A stretch of 64,000 nucleotides of DNA from positions 248,001-312,000 of the forward strand of contig CAVVUC010000002.1 of the NCBI GenBank assembly GCA_963751395.1, in the 5' to 3' direction. Position 1 is the stretch's first letter; each line of letters begins with the position of its first letter. The position numbers and the translations under genes are program-made. The notes below the pieces were generated by a model. It saw only the letters and a program-made list of their open reading frames with translations, was not told the origin of the DNA and searched no databases. The stretch comes from CAVVUC01 sp963751395. Lineage in GTDB: Bacteria > Verrucomicrobiota > Verrucomicrobiia > Chthoniobacterales > Chthoniobacteraceae. Below, in pieces: positions 51,180 through 60,166 of the stretch.

Positions 51180-52556
51180 ATGCACGACACCATCGCAGCC
51201 ATTTCAACACCGTTTGGTGAAGGAGCGATCGCGGTCATCCGTCTGAGCGGCGGGCGCGCGGTGGCGATTGCGGACGAGATTTTTCGCGCAAGAATGAAGC
51301 CCTCGCAGTTGCAGCCGCGGTTACAGCAGTTCGGGAAAGTCGTGGAAGAAGATGCAGTCATCGACGACGTGCTGCTCTCGGTCTTCCGTGCGCCGGCGAG
51401 TTACACCGGCGAGGACGTGGTCGAGATCAACTGCCACGGCGGAATTCTTGTGAGCCGGCGCATTCTCGCGCTGCTGCTTGATCGTGGAGCGCGTTCCGCA
51501 AATCCCGGCGAGTTCACGCAGCGCGCGTTCCTCAACGGCAAAATGGACCTTACGCAAGCCGAGGCCGTCATGGATTTGATCCGCGCGCAAACCGATCTCG
51601 CGATGCGCGCCGCGACCGAACAACTCCAAGGCAGGCTTGGCCAGAAAGTCTGGGCGATCCGCGAAAAGCTTCTCGGTCTGCTGGCGCACGTCGAGGCGTT
51701 CATCGACTTTCCCGACGAAGACATCGATCCCGCTACGGGAGAATTGCTGCTGAAGAACCTCGACGAAATCCGCGACTTGATCGCGGCGCTTTTGCGAACC
51801 GCCGACCAGGGCCGCATCCTGCGCGAAGGCGTGCGCACAGTGATTTACGGCGAACCAAACGTCGGCAAATCGAGCCTGCTGAATCTTCTGCTCGGCTACG
51901 AGCGCGCGATCGTCAGCGAGATTCCCGGCACCACGCGCGACACGATCGAAGAGGTCATCAACCTGCGCGGAATCCCGCTGCGGCTCGTCGATACCGCCGG
52001 CTTGCGCGAGTCGAGCGACACGATCGAACGCGAAGGCATGGCGCGCACCCGGCGGCATCTCGAACGAGCGGACCTCGTATTGCGAGTCGCCAACGCCACG
52101 GCTCCTGAATCTGGAATCAGGAAAGCAGGAAAGCAGGAAAATGATCCCGATGCCTTCCTGCCTTCCTGCCTTCCTGCTTCAAAAAGCATCCTGGTCTTGA
52201 ACAAATCCGATCTCGCTGAGCACGAGTCGTGGCGTGGCATCGAAGCTGTGCGAATCTCGTGCAGAACAAACGCCGGCCTCGACGCGCTGGCGGACGCGAT
52301 TTTCTCCCGAGTCATGCGAGGCGACGTGCATTTCGCCGACCACGCCATCGCGATCAATGCGCGCCATCAGGCTTGTCTCAAAACCGCCGCGCAGTTCGCC
52401 AACGCGGCGCGGAACGCAATCGCCGAAGGCGTCTCCGCCGAGTTCATCGCCGTCGAACTCCGCACCGCGCTCGATGCCGTCGGCGAGGTCGTCGGCAAGG
52501 CGGACACAGAAGAATTGCTCGGGAAAATCTTCAGCACCTTCTGCATTGGGAAATGA
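51180..52556 (+). CDS. mnmE: tRNA modification GTPase MnmE (TrmE)
   Basis: A 458-residue GTPase which with MnmG makes the 5-carboxymethylaminomethyl group of U34 in tRNA. The folate-like N-terminal domain (ISTPFGEGAIAVIRLSG), the helical domain, and the G motifs GEPNVGKSSLLN, TTRDT, DTAG and NKSD are all visible. The C-terminal CIGK gives the family FCIGK end. A short inverted repeat at 52117-52180 adds about 20 residues between G3 and G4 (from IRKAGKQEN to CLPASK). The frame is intact. Confidence 0.96.
   Translation: MHDTIAAISTPFGEGAIAVIRLSGGRAVAIADEIFRARMKPSQLQPRLQQFGKVVEEDAVIDDVLLSVFRAPASYTGEDVVEINCHGGILVSRRILALLLDRGARSANPGEFTQRAFLNGKMDLTQAEAVMDLIRAQTDLAMRAATEQLQGRLGQKVWAIREKLLGLLAHVEAFIDFPDEDIDPATGELLLKNLDEIRDLIAALLRTADQGRILREGVRTVIYGEPNVGKSSLLNLLLGYERAIVSEIPGTTRDTIEEVINLRGIPLRLVDTAGLRESSDTIEREGMARTRRHLERADLVLRVANATAPESGIRKAGKQENDPDAFLPSCLPASKSILVLNKSDLAEHESWRGIEAVRISCRTNAGLDALADAIFSRVMRGDVHFADHAIAINARHQACLKTAAQFANAARNAIAEGVSAEFIAVELRTALDAVGEVVGKADTEELLGKIFSTFCIGK
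52117..52180. repeat. Inverted GCAGGAAA octamer repeat in frame inside mnmE
   Basis: The left arm has three CAGGAAAG-type 8-base units and the right arm three complementary CTTCCTGC units. They flank a short loop (ATGATCCCGATG). The translated product lies in the loop before NKSD in the GTPase domain, where an insertion should be tolerated. Confidence 0.8.
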
Positions 52557-52621
52557 AGAATCAGGGAAACTGGTAAAAGGCAACATAGCCTTCACCCTCG
52601 ACAGACAACATTCCCTGGCTA

Positions 52622-53842
52622 GTGTCATCGACCGTGAGTCCGATCCAGCAAGTTTCCGCGCCCAAGTCGTCCCTTCCAGTTGATCTCGAAATCAAGGACG
52701 CGCAGCTCATTTTCAACCGCGTCTGGAGACAGCTTGAGCAGGATTACGGACGCGAGAACCTGCGATTCCCGAAGGAGCTGATCCTCCTCGGCGGCGCGCC
52801 CGGAGCGGGCAAGGGGACGAACACCAATTTCATCCGCGAGCTGCGCGACATCACCGCGGCTCCGATCGTCGTGAGCCAGTTGCTCGACAGCGCAGAGGCC
52901 CGCAAGATCAAGTCGCAGGGCGGCATGGTCGGCGATCGCGAAGTGGTCGGCATCCTTTTCAGAAAACTGCTCGAGCCCGAGCAGCAGAACGGCGCGCTGC
53001 TCGACGGATTCCCGCGCACGAAGGTGCAGGTCGAGTGTTTGAAAATGCTGTTCGACGAAATGATGGCGTTGCGCCGCGAGTTTTCGGAAACGCCTTTCGC
53101 CAACCAGTTCAAGCAGCCGATGTTTCACATCATGGTGCTGTTCGTCGATGAAACGGAAAGCATCGCCCGCCAGCTCAAACGGGGCCGCCAGGTCATCGCG
53201 CACAACGAAGAAGTGAAGCGATCCGGCATCGGCGACCTGTGGGAGGAGCGGCCCACTGATTCGAACGAGGCACTCGCTCGGAACCGCTACCGCGTGTTCA
53301 AGGAGCAGACCTACGACGCGCTCGTCTCACTCAACCAGATTTTCCACTACCACTTCATCAACGCGCAGGCTCCGCTCGAAGTCGTGCGGCAGAACATCGT
53401 CCGCGAACTCGAGTATCAAAGCTCCCTCGAACTCGACCCGCGCACGTTCGACTGTCTGCGGTGCCTCCCGCTCTCAAGTGAAATCATCCGCCATGCAAGG
53501 CAGGACCTCGTTCGCAGGCTCGATGGATACGTGGTCGGGCACGCGGACCTTTTTGATCGCGTCATCCATTTCATCGAAGAAAAAATGATGCCGGTCGTGA
53601 CACCGCACGCCGTCTCCGGGCTGGCGGAGATCAACTCCGAAGATCCGCTGTTCGAGGAGCCGCTGGCCCTCGCCATCCTGATCGACATCTTTTCCGAACG
53701 CGGATTCCAGGCCACTGCGAGTGTGCATATCCGCGACATTCCCAACCGCTTCGATCTCCAAACCGGCGAAGTGCAGTGCCGGCAGAAGAAAGTCTTTCGT
53801 TTCACGATCCGGTTCAAAGGTTCGCAGATTCGCCGCGGCTAA
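52622..53842 (+). CDS. Adenylate kinase-like nucleoside monophosphate kinase fused to an unknown C-terminal domain
   Basis: 406 residues starting with GTG. The kinase part (about 50-260) has the P-loop GGAPGAGKGT (57-66) and the adenylate-kinase-type substrate motif LLDGFPRTKVQVE. It also has the lid-like RGRQVIAHNEEVKRSG with a long insert before YDALVSLNQIF. The C-terminal ~130 residues, ending RQKKVFRFTIRFKG, do not belong to any family I recognise. Canonical Adk is ~215 residues, so this is nearly twice that length. It likely phosphorylates NMPs, but the extra domain may add regulation or another activity. Confidence 0.8.
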   Translation: MSSTVSPIQQVSAPKSSLPVDLEIKDAQLIFNRVWRQLEQDYGRENLRFPKELILLGGAPGAGKGTNTNFIRELRDITAAPIVVSQLLDSAEARKIKSQGGMVGDREVVGILFRKLLEPEQQNGALLDGFPRTKVQVECLKMLFDEMMALRREFSETPFANQFKQPMFHIMVLFVDETESIARQLKRGRQVIAHNEEVKRSGIGDLWEERPTDSNEALARNRYRVFKEQTYDALVSLNQIFHYHFINAQAPLEVVRQNIVRELEYQSSLELDPRTFDCLRCLPLSSEIIRHARQDLVRRLDGYVVGHADLFDRVIHFIEEKMMPVVTPHAVSGLAEINSEDPLFEEPLALAILIDIFSERGFQATASVHIRDIPNRFDLQTGEVQCRQKKVFRFTIRFKGSQIRRG

Positions 53843-53948
53843 AAGCGACCGATAAGTCTGCGAGTTTCGTATCTCCCCACAAATTCAGATTCCGGGTAAC
53901 GAAACCGCTTTTTCCTCCTCAACCGCCGATCTGTTTCATTTCGCGCTC

Positions 53949-54104
53949 ATGCCTGCCAACGTGGCGCGTTGTTCACCTGGCAAGCAACGAAAGCCGCTCC
54001 GCGTCTCCGACTGGCGCGTCGAATCGCTGGCGGACGCCAACGGGAAGAAGTTATACCAACTCTCAAAGAAAAGAAGACTACTGGCCCCCGCGGTGCATAC
54101 CTGA
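53949..54104 (+). CDS. Short hypothetical ORF
   Basis: A 51-residue frame, basic, with DWRVESLADANGKKLYQLSK that looks protein-like. It ends four bases before a GTCATTC-type hairpin. No family is recognised and no strong ribosome binding site is visible. It may be the remnant of a longer gene whose end was lost to the hairpin. The rest of the 53843-54431 gap shows no convincing gene. Confidence 0.3.
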   Translation: MPANVARCSPGKQRKPLRVSDWRVESLADANGKKLYQLSKKRRLLAPAVHT

Positions 54105-54107
54105 TGG

Positions 54108-54194
54108 CGCGTCATTCTGAGCGAAGCGAAGAACCCCGCAAACGTCGCTCGGTGTGGATTGCGGGGTTCTTCGCTTCGCTCAGAATGACGCGCG
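54108..54194. repeat. GTCATTC-type hairpin element
   Basis: Left arm GCGTCATTCTGAGCGAAGCG continuing to GAACCCCGCA and a perfect right-arm complement (to about 54193), with an 18-base loop. It is the same family as 22200-22279 but with different inner bases. The translations of its arms in databases are the well-known spurious HSERSEE-type peptides. Confidence 0.8.
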
Positions 54195-54431
54195 TGGGGA
54201 TGGTTCAATAAAATGGAGAGTCCTCTTATTTATGCAAAACGGTATTACCCGGCTGCGTGTGCGATCTGACCATCTGGATCGGGCTCCAGTTCGTGAACAA
54301 GAATTCCGCCCTCCGTGTGAAGAATATCGGCACCGCCAGCGGCACCACGTTCAACGACAATTTCGCGTTCGAGGTGCTGAGCAAGTTCCCGGTCGGTGTC
54401 GCCCCGGATGTTTGCCTCTGTGTCGTTGAGT

Positions 54432-54602
54432 TCAGGTTTCCTTGTCCTTTAGCGTAGTCCACCAGCCGAACAGACCGAGCAGGCCAACTCCGCAGCCCTC
54501 GATCTGGACGAACAGCTTGGTATCGCTGTGCTGAATGTAAGAGCCGCCAACAATCAGAATGGCGGCAGCCAGAACGATGATTGATGCGCTGATGGATTTC
54601 AT
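54432..54602 (-). CDS. Small two-helix membrane protein (gene-cassette gene)
   Basis: 56 residues, MKSISASIIVLAAAILIVGG, then a second hydrophobic stretch GCGVGLLGLFGWWTTLK. The ATG lies 10 bases after the attC at 54612-54707 in the direction of transcription. This is the normal position for the first codon of an integron cassette gene. The function is unknown, as for most cassette genes. No attC was convincingly found after its stop. Confidence 0.65.
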   Translation of the reverse strand: MKSISASIIVLAAAILIVGGSYIQHSDTKLFVQIEGCGVGLLGLFGWWTTLKDKET

Positions 54603-54611
54603 AGTTGTTTC

Positions 54612-54707
54612 GCCGAACGACAGAACTGAGCGACGCGGGCGGCCCAGCACGTCCGCATTGGCAACTGACGTTGCCCGCCCGCTTTCGCTCCAGTGATTTT
54701 GTTAGCC
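54612..54707 (-). other. attC recombination site (integron gene cassette)
   Basis: Read on the minus strand the site opens with GGCTAAC (R'') and TCACTGGAGCGAA (L''). It closes with CGTCGCTCAGTTCTGTC (L') and GTTCGGC (R'), enclosing an imperfect GCGGGCGG/CCGCCCGC palindrome. The L box pair is complementary (TGGAGCGA vs TCGCTCA with an offset base), as attC folding requires. It lies between a cassette stop (54711) and the next cassette start (54602). Confidence 0.8.
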
Positions 54708-54710
54708 CAT

Positions 54711-55012
54711 TCAACGTCCGCGAACATAATCTTTGACTCTGCCTTCCGCGTCGATGGTAATGAACCTGTGGCCGCCGGGCGTCGCCGGACGCCGCCACAC
54801 CAAAACACGCCATGAGCCATCAGGCTGTCGCTTTGGGGCTCGAACTCCGCTCGGTCAACCCAGGTATCGTTCGTCGCGACGGCCTCCCGCGCAATCGCAA
54901 GAACTCTAGCCTCGTCGAGCGCACCGTCGCCAGCAGTCGTGGAGCGCGTGCTCGAAGTCGGAGTGCATCCAACTACAGCCGCCAACAGGACGATGAGGGA
55001 GAAAATGCGCAT
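54711..55012 (-). pseudogene. Cassette-encoded lipoprotein, frameshifted
   Basis: Starts MRIFSLIVLLAAVVGCTPTS (lipobox with Cys16), then ARVLAIAREAVATNDTWVDR. The conserved end is one frame over, GSWRVLVWRRPATPGGHRF to KDYVRGR-stop at 54711. A change in the CCCC/AAA run at about 54832-54838 would join EFEP to KRQPDGSWRV, giving about 100 residues. The restored end lies exactly before an attC, supporting this reading. The unshifted frame would run into attC. Confidence 0.6.
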
Positions 55013-55025
55013 GACGTGCGAAGGC

Positions 55026-55118
55026 GGCTAACGTCCCGGCTCACCGACGCCGGGCCAACGATGTCCGATTGTCAACCGAGACGCGATCCCGGCGTTCGGT
55101 GCAGCCGGCTGGTTGGGC
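55026..55118 (-). other. attC recombination site (integron gene cassette)
   Basis: On the minus strand: GCCCAAC (R'') followed by GCTGCACCGAACGCCGG (L'' side). It ends with CCGGCGTCGGTGAGCCGG (L' side), then GAC and GTTAGCC (R'). The two sides are complementary with one extrahelical base, the hallmark of attC. It lies 7 bases after the 55126 stop and 13 bases before the next cassette ATG (55012). R' differs from GTTRRRY at one position. Confidence 0.85.
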
Positions 55119-55125
55119 GATGTTG

Positions 55126-55353
55126 TCATGGCTTCCCCAATCTGAAACGCCGTCGCTGCCGTATGTAGAACACCAAGACAGCCACGAATGCTCCCAGCAC
55201 CGGCAGACCGAGAAGAAGCGCGTAAAGAGTAGCCGCGAATGCATCCTCGTAACGACCGGGGAAATAGTAGTCGGCGCGAATTACGTAAAAGTAAGACAGA
55301 AAAAGTGCGTCGGCTGCGAGCAAGCTGCCAAGAATCCAAAGTGCCGTCTTCAT
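55126..55353 (-). CDS. Small two-helix membrane protein (gene-cassette gene)
   Basis: 75 residues: MKTALWILGSLLAADALFLSYF, then a second helix TLYALLLGLPVLGAFVAVLV and a basic end YIRQRRRFRLGKP. Its stop is followed after 7 bases by an attC. A GTTGGGC core lies at 55396-55402, 43 bases before its ATG, where cassette recombination would have joined it to the next site. The function is unknown. Confidence 0.7.
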   Translation of the reverse strand: MKTALWILGSLLAADALFLSYFYVIRADYYFPGRYEDAFAATLYALLLGLPVLGAFVAVLVFYIRQRRRFRLGKP

Positions 55354-55724
55354 GTCGTGCTGCTCTTTCGATGTGATGCAGGGCTACGAACTTCCGCCCA
55401 ACAAGTAATTATGCCAGTCTGTATAACACCCCGTTCTGGGGTGTTATCCGACAAGAACCGGGAATTGCTTCGGGCGGCTGCTGGCATGACGGAGGGAATG
55501 TATATTACGTTCGCGCCGGTCTTGGGAAGAATTTTACAGTGATGTTTTGGTTGACTGTATTAACCGGGGTTGGCGCCGCTTTTTCCCGATGGATATTCGG
55601 GTTGGAAGCGCAACAGCCGTCAGGCGAGTTCGAGCAGGGGGGCTTGCAACGGGCGCTTCCGGATCTCGCGTGGGATTTTCCGCCTCGATGAAGCGAAGCC
55701 GGGCAACGCTTCGCGCTGTTCGCC
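55354..55724. other. Gap between cassette array and sugar isomerase
   Basis: It contains GCCCAAC at 55396-55402 (a GTTGGGC core on the minus strand) and a perfect ATAACACCCC/GGGGTGTTAT hairpin at 55422-55446. A short plus-strand open stretch ending ...MYITFAPVLGRILQ-stop at 55542 has some coding look but no recognised family. No integrase, promoter consensus or further attC was recognised. Confidence 0.4.
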
Positions 55725-56756
55725 CTACGCGCCCATGCCTTCCTCGAACGAGCCTGCGGCGGCCGGGAAGCAGAGGTGATCGCGTGTGTAGGCAATGCCA
55801 TTCGCGCTCGTGTGATCGAGGTCGCGATGGGCGCTCTCGGCTTCGACGACGAGCGGTGCGCTCTTCGTCTTCATGACTTTGCAGTAGCGATCCGCGTAGC
55901 CGATGTGCAGCAGCAATTCGACGTAGCGGTTCATGTTGAGATCGCCGCTCGGCAGATCGGTGAACTGCATCGCGCGGCGCGGCCAGGCGGGTTGCATCGA
56001 ACGAAGAGGGAAGCCGGGACGGATGACGAAATTCTTCACGTGCGCCGCGTAAACGCGCGGGCCGACTTTCAGGAAACGCTGCTCCCACGACTCGCCTTCC
56101 CAGCAGTGCGACGGATCGGCGTTGACGCCGAGGCACGGGTCGCCGTCACAGATCGAGACGAGCATGTTGAAATCATCCGCCGTCATCGCGCCGGTGCCAG
56201 GATGGATCTCGTGACAGATGTAGATGCCGAGCTTGCGCGCGTGGTCGCGGATTTTTTTGGTCTTCTTCACGAACCGCTCGCGGCCTTCCTTGATGAGATC
56301 GTAGCCGGGGCCGGCCCAGAAGCCCCACGGATAGCCGGTTGCCAGCTCCCAGCCGAAGGCGACTCCCCAAAACATCGGCAGCACTTTCACGTTCAACGCG
56401 GCGAGCAGGTCGAGCAGCTTCAGGAGGTAGTTCTCGGTCCATTTCTCGATGTCCGCGGCCGATTTTTTCGCCAAGTCCGGCGGGAGAAACGGACGCACCG
56501 TCGGGCTTCCGGTCCATGCGCTCGTATGCACCCAGAACGGGCAGTGCGCCAACACGCCGTCGAGCGTCATGCCGCGCGATTCGAAGGTGTCGCGGATCTC
56601 TTTAGCGCTTTTGAAAAGCTTCCCGCCCTCGAGCATGTAGTTGCTCGGCTGCGCCCCGGTCGCGCCGGATGCCTTCGCGTAGTCGAGAAATTGAGCGAGG
56701 GACTTTGCGCCGTGCTGGGCGCCTTCGATGCTGGGGTGAAAACAGGGTTGAGACAT
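55725..56756 (-). CDS. Sugar phosphate isomerase/epimerase-like TIM-barrel protein
   Basis: 343 residues of the xylose isomerase-like TIM barrel family. Metal-site residues are suggested by ICHEIHPGTGAM, GVNADPSHCWEG, YAAHVKNFVIRPG and the late VVEAESAHRDLD. The N-terminus (LDYAKASGATGAQPSNYML) is the usual first strand and helix. It is divergent from uxaC, so it may act on hexuronates or related keto-sugars, but the substrate is unknown. The C-terminal extension is longer than in small members. Confidence 0.82.
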   Translation of the reverse strand: MSQPCFHPSIEGAQHGAKSLAQFLDYAKASGATGAQPSNYMLEGGKLFKSAKEIRDTFESRGMTLDGVLAHCPFWVHTSAWTGSPTVRPFLPPDLAKKSAADIEKWTENYLLKLLDLLAALNVKVLPMFWGVAFGWELATGYPWGFWAGPGYDLIKEGRERFVKKTKKIRDHARKLGIYICHEIHPGTGAMTADDFNMLVSICDGDPCLGVNADPSHCWEGESWEQRFLKVGPRVYAAHVKNFVIRPGFPLRSMQPAWPRRAMQFTDLPSGDLNMNRYVELLLHIGYADRYCKVMKTKSAPLVVEAESAHRDLDHTSANGIAYTRDHLCFPAAAGSFEEGMGA

Positions 56757-56820
56757 GCCGCTGTTGTTATGAAAGAACGAATTTTACTTCAAGCGGTTAC
56801 TTGCCCATGATCGCCGCGAA

Positions 56821-58227
<1,407 letters not shown>

Positions 58228-58233
58228 AACGCG

Positions 58234-58821
58234 ATGCAGGACGACGTCGAAAAAGTGCTCATTCACACGACGACGATCCTCAGTCGCATCGACGAAATCG
58301 CCGCGCAGATCACCGCCGATTTTCAGGACAAGGAACTGACCGTGATCGCTGTCTTGAACGGCGCGTTCATGTTCATGGCCGACCTGCTCCGGCGCATTCC
58401 GCTGCCGCTGAAGCTCGATTGCATCAGCGTCGCGAGCTACCACGGCGGCTCGCAGAGCAGCGGCGTCGTGACGTTCGACCAGCTCTCGATGCCGGATGTC
58501 AACGGGCGCGACATTTTGATCGTCGATGACATCCTCGACAGCGGTCTCACGCTCGATTCGATCTGCAAGAAGCTGCGCGCGGAGACCAGCCCGCGAAGCA
58601 TCAAAGTCTGCGTCCTTCTCCGCAAAAACACGGCGCGCGCCCGACCGGTGGAGGCCGATTACGTCGGCTTCGACATCGCGGACGAATTCGTTGTCGGCTA
58701 CGGTCTCGACTACGACGAGCGCTACCGCAACCTGCCGTTCATTGGCGTGCTGAGGAACGAACTGATCACCGCTCAATCGTTCAATGATCCAGCCCGAGCT
58801 TCTTCAGCTTCGGAGCGATGA
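58234..58821 (+). CDS. hpt: Hypoxanthine phosphoribosyltransferase
   Basis: 195 residues; purine salvage enzyme making IMP (and often GMP) with PRPP. The PRPP motif is ILIVDDILDSGLTLDSI, the flexible loop region is SVASYHGGSQSSG, and the base-binding VGFDIADEFVVGYGLDYDER is complete. The normal family length is about 175-180, so the C-terminus is ~15 residues longer and converges with msrA, overlapping it by 41 bases. It may share a transcript with uxaC. Confidence 0.94.
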   Translation: MQDDVEKVLIHTTTILSRIDEIAAQITADFQDKELTVIAVLNGAFMFMADLLRRIPLPLKLDCISVASYHGGSQSSGVVTFDQLSMPDVNGRDILIVDDILDSGLTLDSICKKLRAETSPRSIKVCVLLRKNTARARPVEADYVGFDIADEFVVGYGLDYDERYRNLPFIGVLRNELITAQSFNDPARASSASER

Positions 58822-59416
58822 CTGCGCTACAGTAGGGATTGCGATTCTTGTTCAGCCGGTAGTAATCCTGATGGTAGTTCTCAGCGGGCCAGAACTCGCC
58901 GGCCTTTGTGATCTCGGTAACGATCGGCTCGGCGAGCGGCCTGGCGGCTTCCTTCTTTGATTTTTCAGCGATCTCGCGCTGCGCTTCATTGTTGTAAAAA
59001 ATCGCCGAGCGATACTGGGTGCCCCGGTCATTTCCCTGCCTGTTGAGTTGCGTCGGGTCGTGGGCGTGCCAGAAGGTTTCCAGAATCTTTTCGAGGCTGG
59101 TCTTTTTCGGGTCGAAGACGATCTGCGAGACTTCGGCATGGCCGGTGTTGCCGGTGCAGATTTGCTCGTAGGTCGGATTCTTCACATGCCCGCCCATGTA
59201 GCCGGATGTGACGGAGATGACGCCTGGAAGCTGCTGGAAAACGGCTTCGGTACACCAGAAGCAGCCGGCTCCGAGGGTGATGACTTCGGCGTCTTCGGGC
59301 ACTTTCGGCATCGGTGCGGGCGCGTGGGGTTCGGTCGGGTTCATAGGTTTTTCCTGTGAATGGCTGGTGGTGAGAAGCGCTGCAAGGACGACTGCGATGG
59401 CGGTGATGCGTTGCAT
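58781..59416 (-). CDS. msrA: Exported peptide-methionine (S)-S-oxide reductase MsrA
   Basis: 211 residues. A signal peptide (MQRITAIAVVLAALLTTSHS) is followed by the MsrA domain with catalytic cysteine in GAGCFWCTEAVF, then GYMGGHVKNPTYEQICTGNTG, HAEVSQIVFDP and ENYHQDYYRLNKNRNPYCSA. It repairs oxidised methionine, here probably in the periplasm. The ATG at 59416 starts the signal; longer upstream frames are not conserved. Its 3' end overlaps hpt convergently. Confidence 0.94.
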   Translation of the reverse strand: MQRITAIAVVLAALLTTSHSQEKPMNPTEPHAPAPMPKVPEDAEVITLGAGCFWCTEAVFQQLPGVISVTSGYMGGHVKNPTYEQICTGNTGHAEVSQIVFDPKKTSLEKILETFWHAHDPTQLNRQGNDRGTQYRSAIFYNNEAQREIAEKSKKEAARPLAEPIVTEITKAGEFWPAENYHQDYYRLNKNRNPYCSAVIAPKLKKLGLDH

Positions 59417-59471
59417 GGAATTGGGGATGAGACACCGGCTTTGATGATATTGTTCAGGCGGATGGGAGAAA

Positions 59472-59873
59472 CTACGGTGTGGGCTCGCTTCGGATGTAGT
59501 GGCCGGCTTCGACATGGGCGCGGCGCTCTTCCAGAAGTTGTTTGAAAGTTTCGCGCTGGTTGGGAGTCAGTTCCCGCATGACGAGGCTGCTGTTCGCTTT
59601 GATGATCGCCCGGAGTTTCTCGACGGTTTCCTGTCGCACACTTCGAAGCTCGGCCCCGGTTTTTTCAAACTCCGGACGGAGCTTTGCGATTTGTCCGGGC
59701 GTGAGTTTAAGGCGTTCTCGGTATTCTTCGAGCGTCCGGCCAGCCCACTTGTTTTCAATCGCTTCAGCCCGATGGGGTTTCAGAGCGGAAGTGATGGCAG
59801 CGCCGGACAAGCCGCCGAGCACGAAGATGGCCGAAAGGCTGGCGATGATTTTCCAGGAGCGCATCGGAGTCAT
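59472..59873 (-). CDS. Spy/CpxP-like periplasmic protein of the sigma-factor operon
   Basis: 133 residues. A membrane anchor or signal (WKIIASLSAIFVLGGLSGAA) precedes a helical periplasmic part with two LTPxQ motifs (RLKLTPGQIAKLRPEF and RELTPNQRETFKQLLEE). LTxxQ repeats are the Spy/CpxP/CnrX signature of envelope stress and metal-sensing helical proteins. It is third in an operon with an ECF sigma factor and a small membrane protein, overlapping the latter by 4 bases, and probably takes part in signalling. The exact stimulus is unknown. Confidence 0.75.
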   Translation of the reverse strand: MTPMRSWKIIASLSAIFVLGGLSGAAITSALKPHRAEAIENKWAGRTLEEYRERLKLTPGQIAKLRPEFEKTGAELRSVRQETVEKLRAIIKANSSLVMRELTPNQRETFKQLLEERRAHVEAGHYIRSEPTP

Positions 59874-60166
59874 TGAGCCAGTGTCGTTTCAAAGACCGCA
59901 TCGGTGATTTGCGACTCGATGTTCTCGCGGAGAGCGAGGAAATGGAGCGCAAGGCAGAGGAGAAAAACCGCAACCGACACAGGAACGAACCGCAACGAGA
60001 TTGACTCCCATGCCTTCCATGGCGCGTCTTGTTCCGCGCTGTGCAGCGAGGCAAGGATGCGCGTCTCGAAACCGGGAGGTGCGCCGGACAAAATGGTCTG
60101 ATTGGGCTGTGGTGCCATTCGCGCGGCGGCGGTCAGACGGTCGAGCAGAAGAGAAGCGTCCCTCAT
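59870..60166 (-). CDS. Small membrane protein, candidate anti-sigma factor
   Basis: 98 residues: a soluble N-terminal half (LLLDRLTAAARMAPQP) and one membrane helix (FVPVSVAVFLLCLALHFL). It is placed between the sigma factor gene (4-base overlap) and the LTxxQ protein (4-base overlap). This order suggests it anchors or inhibits the sigma factor at the membrane, though it lacks a recognisable zinc anti-sigma HxxxCxxC motif. The assignment is by position. Confidence 0.6.
   Translation of the reverse strand: MRDASLLLDRLTAAARMAPQPNQTILSGAPPGFETRILASLHSAEQDAPWKAWESISLRFVPVSVAVFLLCLALHFLALRENIESQITDAVFETTLAQ

Noticed and set aside
53936..54211. Open frames on both strands over 53936-54211 containing HSERSEE-type peptides
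   Set aside because: They are read from the GTCATTC hairpin arms, a well-known source of false genes.
54340..54431. Possible third attC after the 54432 gene (ACTCAAC ... GTTGAAC)
   Set aside because: End heptamers fit loosely but the inner L boxes are not complementary and no attC-like fold is evident.
54257..54457. Plus-strand frame with KNIGTASGTTFNDNFAFEV
   Set aside because: Some coding look, but a GTG start inside a repeat-rich gap, no family, and a conflicting cassette array on the other strand; left unannotated.
55396..55446. ATAACACCCC hairpin plus GTTGGGC as an attC or attI
   Set aside because: Only one core heptamer fits and the strong hairpin lacks L-box spacing; kept as an unexplained hairpin.
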